NCBI GenBank assembly: GCA_030248215.1
Contig: JASANG010002875.1
Location: forward strand, 62,001 to 126,000
DNA: 64,000 bases
Direction: 5' to 3'
DNA from: Enoplolaimus lenunculus
Lineage: Eukaryota > Nematoda > Enoplea > Enoplida > Thoracostomopsidae
A program made the translations under genes and the position numbers. Each line of letters opens with the position of its first letter. The first letter of the stretch is position 1. Below, in pieces: positions 61,270 to 64,000 of this stretch. The notes under the pieces were generated by a model, which was not told where the DNA came from, did no database searches, and saw only the letters and a program-made list of their open reading frames with translations.

Positions 61270-61651
61270 TAGTGGCGGATCCAGGATCTTAAAATGGGGG
61301 GGGGGGCAAAATTTCACAGGTAATAAACTTCTTATTGACCCATACTGAAGTAACACAAATAAGAGCGGGGTCCCCATTTTGAGACCCAATTAATAGGAGT
61401 CCGTATCCCAAATAAGAATCCGTAAGTGGGTAGAGTCCTTACTTAAACCCTTGTTAGAGTCCATAAATGTCTATTATCCCTAATTGTTGCGAATAACTGA
61501 CTCCAGGGCCAAGAAACTTTAAAGCGTGCTTATACTATTGCGTATAAAACAGAAAAATAAACAGCGTAGAACAGCAATTGACACTACATAATTTTTGTCG
61601 AGATGCTGTCGGGGGGCCACGGCCGGGGTGCCCCCCGTGGATCCGCCATTT
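61270..61651. mobile_element. hAT MITE, GGATCCGCC ends, with a nested TA-MITE fragment
   Basis: Starts TAGTGGCGGATCCAGG and ends GTGGATCCGCCATTT, with exact 8-bp duplication ATTATACT (61262-61269 and 61652-61659). G-rich and C-rich runs lie just inside the ends. A fragment of the GACCCGAATAAG family (from 61344, CTGAAGTAACACAAATAAGA) sits inside it. Confidence 0.8.
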
Positions 61652-62903
61652 ATTATACTAATAAAAAGGCTGAGGTTCATGGTTAACAGCACGTTTAGGT
61701 TTAGTCTAAATTCGAACTTTAGGCTAAGGAAAATAAGATATGGGGAACTTTTGTCTTTTTTCTAACTAAAACTAGTATGCACGAATTAAACAAGTACCAT
61801 AACGGACGTTTACTATAAATGTTGACGTGAATACAACAAATACACTTCAAGTGACACTTTTATCATAGTAATTATTCTAATATCACGCACTATATTGCTT
61901 AGAATGTCAGAGCCAAACTTAATTTAGCCAATTCTATTTCATCTTTTAGCTCAACCCTTGAGATTAGAATAACAGTGTTTTTTGTTCTAAATCTGTAAAA
62001 ATTGAAAGCTTAACGAACAATAGATATATCGGTATATCTTAATTTGTATTATCGAACGCATAGGCCCTCGATTCAGAGGATCCGCTGGCTGTGGGTAGCA
62101 AAAAATTGATCAGTTGAATTGTTAATTGTGAAAAATTTAATGACTATTGTAGACAGAAGGTCTGAATCGACTTTGTAACAAAATCAGTATTTTGCTAAAT
62201 AATTTATGCGTCACAGTCCAATATATTTTCATAGCAAACCGTTTTCAGCTCGTCTATGAGGAGAAAGCTACGCCTGCGTAAAATCGAAGTATCAAATACA
62301 ATAGAATGACATTTGCTTAACATGTGGATGGACATCTTGCGGTTTTATATGTAATTCGCGTTAAAACCTACTAAACAATAGTATGATTTTTTTCGATGAA
62401 TGTTTTAAATGCTCATTGTTTTGAAATTCACTGAATAGTTTGTTTAAAAGAATTAATTCAAATTAGCTATGTAATCCATTCAGTCTTTATAATTAAAAGG
62501 TGTATATCGAAAATATGATTAAAGATGCATAAAAACCTAATTATGATAACTCAATCATTGTGTAAAATATTAGACGAATTCAAAATAAAATTTTATATTC
62601 TGCAGCAAGCTTTACCTCAATTCGCGTCGAATTACTTATATTATTTTCACTCCGTTGATTTACGCAACTACAAGATGCCGGTGCTGCAACCCCTACGGAC
62701 CCTTTCGTCGCCTTGACCGAGAATTATTTCGACATATTTAAAAGAGTTGTTTATGAAAAAGTTTTTCTTGCCACTTCTATAAATTGTTCAGAGGTGCAGT
62801 AAATATATACACAATGCGCAATGTTTAACAATTTATCACGTATATACACAGAGCATACATTTTTCATAAGACGGAATGAGCTTCATCGAGTTCCACGGGT
62901 AAG
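61652..62903. other. Intergenic, no gene seen
   Basis: An acceptor-like TATTCTGCAG at about 62605 is followed by a 36-codon open stretch ending at 62716, but the peptide is not recognised and no companion exon was found. Confidence 0.3.
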
Positions 62904-62985
62904 CTCCTATAGCTGAGTGGTCATAATAAATGCCTTCATAGCGAGACACTGGGGTTTAAATGCTAGCTTGAGATTAAATGTCGGA
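62904..62985 (+). mobile_element. tRNA-like SINE head, copy 1
   Basis: AGCTCCTATAGCTGAGTGGT carries an A box, and GGGGTTTAAATGCTAG is a decayed B box. Its 5' part matches the sequence starting at 63928, so it belongs to a dispersed tRNA-derived family. Confidence 0.4.
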
Positions 62986-63237
62986 TGAAATGGAAAATAT
63001 TCATATGAGAAAGTTAAATATACACTTGTCATAACGCATGACTATTGAAAATATGTTTCTGTTTTAGGTATTAATTGTAGTTATAGTGCAAAATTGGCTA
63101 CATTAAATTTAATTACTAACTCAATGGTCCCAATTGTACTTACTTGCAATGAATGAACCACAAATTGCATTTGCAACTTCTGTGTTATAAGCATCGCTGT
63201 TATTACTTGAGTTATTGAGTACGTAACGTTGCCGTGT

Positions 63238-63337
63238 ATGGAACCGCCGCCTGAAATGATGGTATCGAAACGCGGCTATAAAAAGTTAACGCCGATGACA
63301 GTTGATCCGCAAATTAAAGGTCGCTCAAATTCGTCAT
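63238..63337 (+). CDS. Candidate first coding exon of a gene running out of the window
   Basis: ATG at 63238 opens MEPPPEMMVSKRGYKKLTPM and a further 13 codons, ending at a strong donor TCAT/GTAAGT. Base composition is more balanced than the flanks, and third positions look gene-like. The basic, proline-rich N-terminus is not recognised. No downstream exon was identified before the window ends. Confidence 0.4.
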
Positions 63338-63927
63338 GTAAGTGTTTCTTACGGGTATGTTGCTTAAATAGTTACCCACAAGCCCAGTTGTGGTGAAAAT
63401 TTTGCGATGCCAATAGTTCATCTGAGGCTCACAGTGTATTTTATGATTGCTTTTTGAATTAAACATCGCTCAAAAGTATAATGAAACTGTTAAAACAGAT
63501 TTAATTTAATAGGAGTGGTTGATCAAGAGGAAATACGGCGATGTTTCATCGATAGACACCCAGCCAAATGGGTGAAAAATGGGTGTTTGTGACTCGAATT
63601 CAATGTTTGCACCACTATCAGCGCAATTGGTTACTTTTAATCGGACAGTTAGCCAAGAACGTTGCGCTTTAAACCTGTATTAAAATTTCGGAGCACAAAA
63701 AGTGTCTTCCCCACGAAATCCAGTTTCATAGTCAGTAAAAGTGTCTGATAGTTTGACATCGAAAATTTCTGAAATAACCCCTTCTCACATTGTGTTGCAC
63801 ATAGGTAACTCATCGCAGTGCATATACGTTAAATAATATATATGGCACCGTGTTTAACAAATGCAACACGTATACATAGTACTAAATCACCACAAGACGT
63901 GAGAGCCCCCTCGGGCTCGAGCGTCAA

Positions 63928-64000
63928 GCTCCTATAGCTGAGTGGTGATGGTGTACGCCTCCCACTCCAGTCACTGGAGTTCGAATCCTAGCATAAAAGT
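63928..64000 (+). mobile_element. tRNA-like SINE head, copy 2 (window edge)
   Basis: GCTCCTATAGCTGAGTGGTG (A box) and GGAGTTCGAATCCTAGC (near-consensus B box) are spaced as in a tRNA. The T stem and acceptor stem do not pair perfectly, and a related copy exists at 62904, so a SINE head is preferred to a functional tRNA. Confidence 0.45.

Noticed and set aside
62525-62716. 63-codon open frame with an internal acceptor-like site
   Set aside because: The peptide is not recognised and no companion exon or donor was found; compatible with chance in AT-rich DNA.

Overview
This window is a nuclear segment from an AT-rich, intron-containing animal, probably an invertebrate. Every recognisable gene is a conserved eukaryotic housekeeping gene with GT-AG introns, and much of the remaining DNA is small non-autonomous DNA transposons (MITEs) with intact target-site duplications. 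I cannot name the phylum. TTAGGC-like hexamer tracts and splice acceptors lying a few bases before start codons would fit a trans-splicing worm, but neither is conclusive.

Gene layout: a lysocardiolipin acyltransferase gene (LCLAT1-like, minus strand, 5 exons, 3427-7794); a multi-exon gene I do not recognise (plus strand, exons from 13781 or earlier to 20636); an intronless SNX3-type sorting nexin (plus, 23798-24289); an intronless divergent importin alpha (plus, 28352-30346); the mannosyltransferase ALG2 (plus, 7 exons, 36257-46569); the mitochondrial import pore TOMM40 (minus, 6 exons, 51796-56123); and candidate first exons of unknown genes at 10931, 20770 and 63238. Reading frame stays open across every intron in LCLAT1, ALG2 and TOMM40. 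Their spliced lengths (415, 420 and 346 residues) match the families, so these genes look functional. They share no pathway; the neighbourhood is a set of independent housekeeping genes rather than an operon.

Mobile DNA: at least twelve MITEs have both ends and 8-bp duplications typical of the hAT superfamily (ends such as CAGGGTGCAACC, TAGGGATGTGCCGAT, TAGTGGCGGATCC), plus one copy lacking its right end. Most families carry 6-bp-period arrays of CGG-containing words next to the ends. A second group (ends CTGTAGTGACCCGAATAAG, TA duplications) is Tc1/mariner-like. A third TA-flanked family carries a GC-rich hairpin and 175-178-bp tandem units. There is also a tandem pair of AT-flanked elements (1198-1935) and a 1.38-kb element with arms of about 250 bp (39223-40601). 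A nest of four elements occupies 47913-49733. A fragment of a hAT transposase lies in an LCLAT1 intron. ALG2 intron 6 contains a LINE fragment and a broken LTR-retrotransposon fossil, both antisense to the gene.

The intergenic stretches around 8-10 kb, 24-27 kb, 46.6-47.9 kb and 59-61 kb show no gene I can support. No rRNA, CRISPR array or confident functional tRNA was seen. A few tRNA-like SINE heads are listed.
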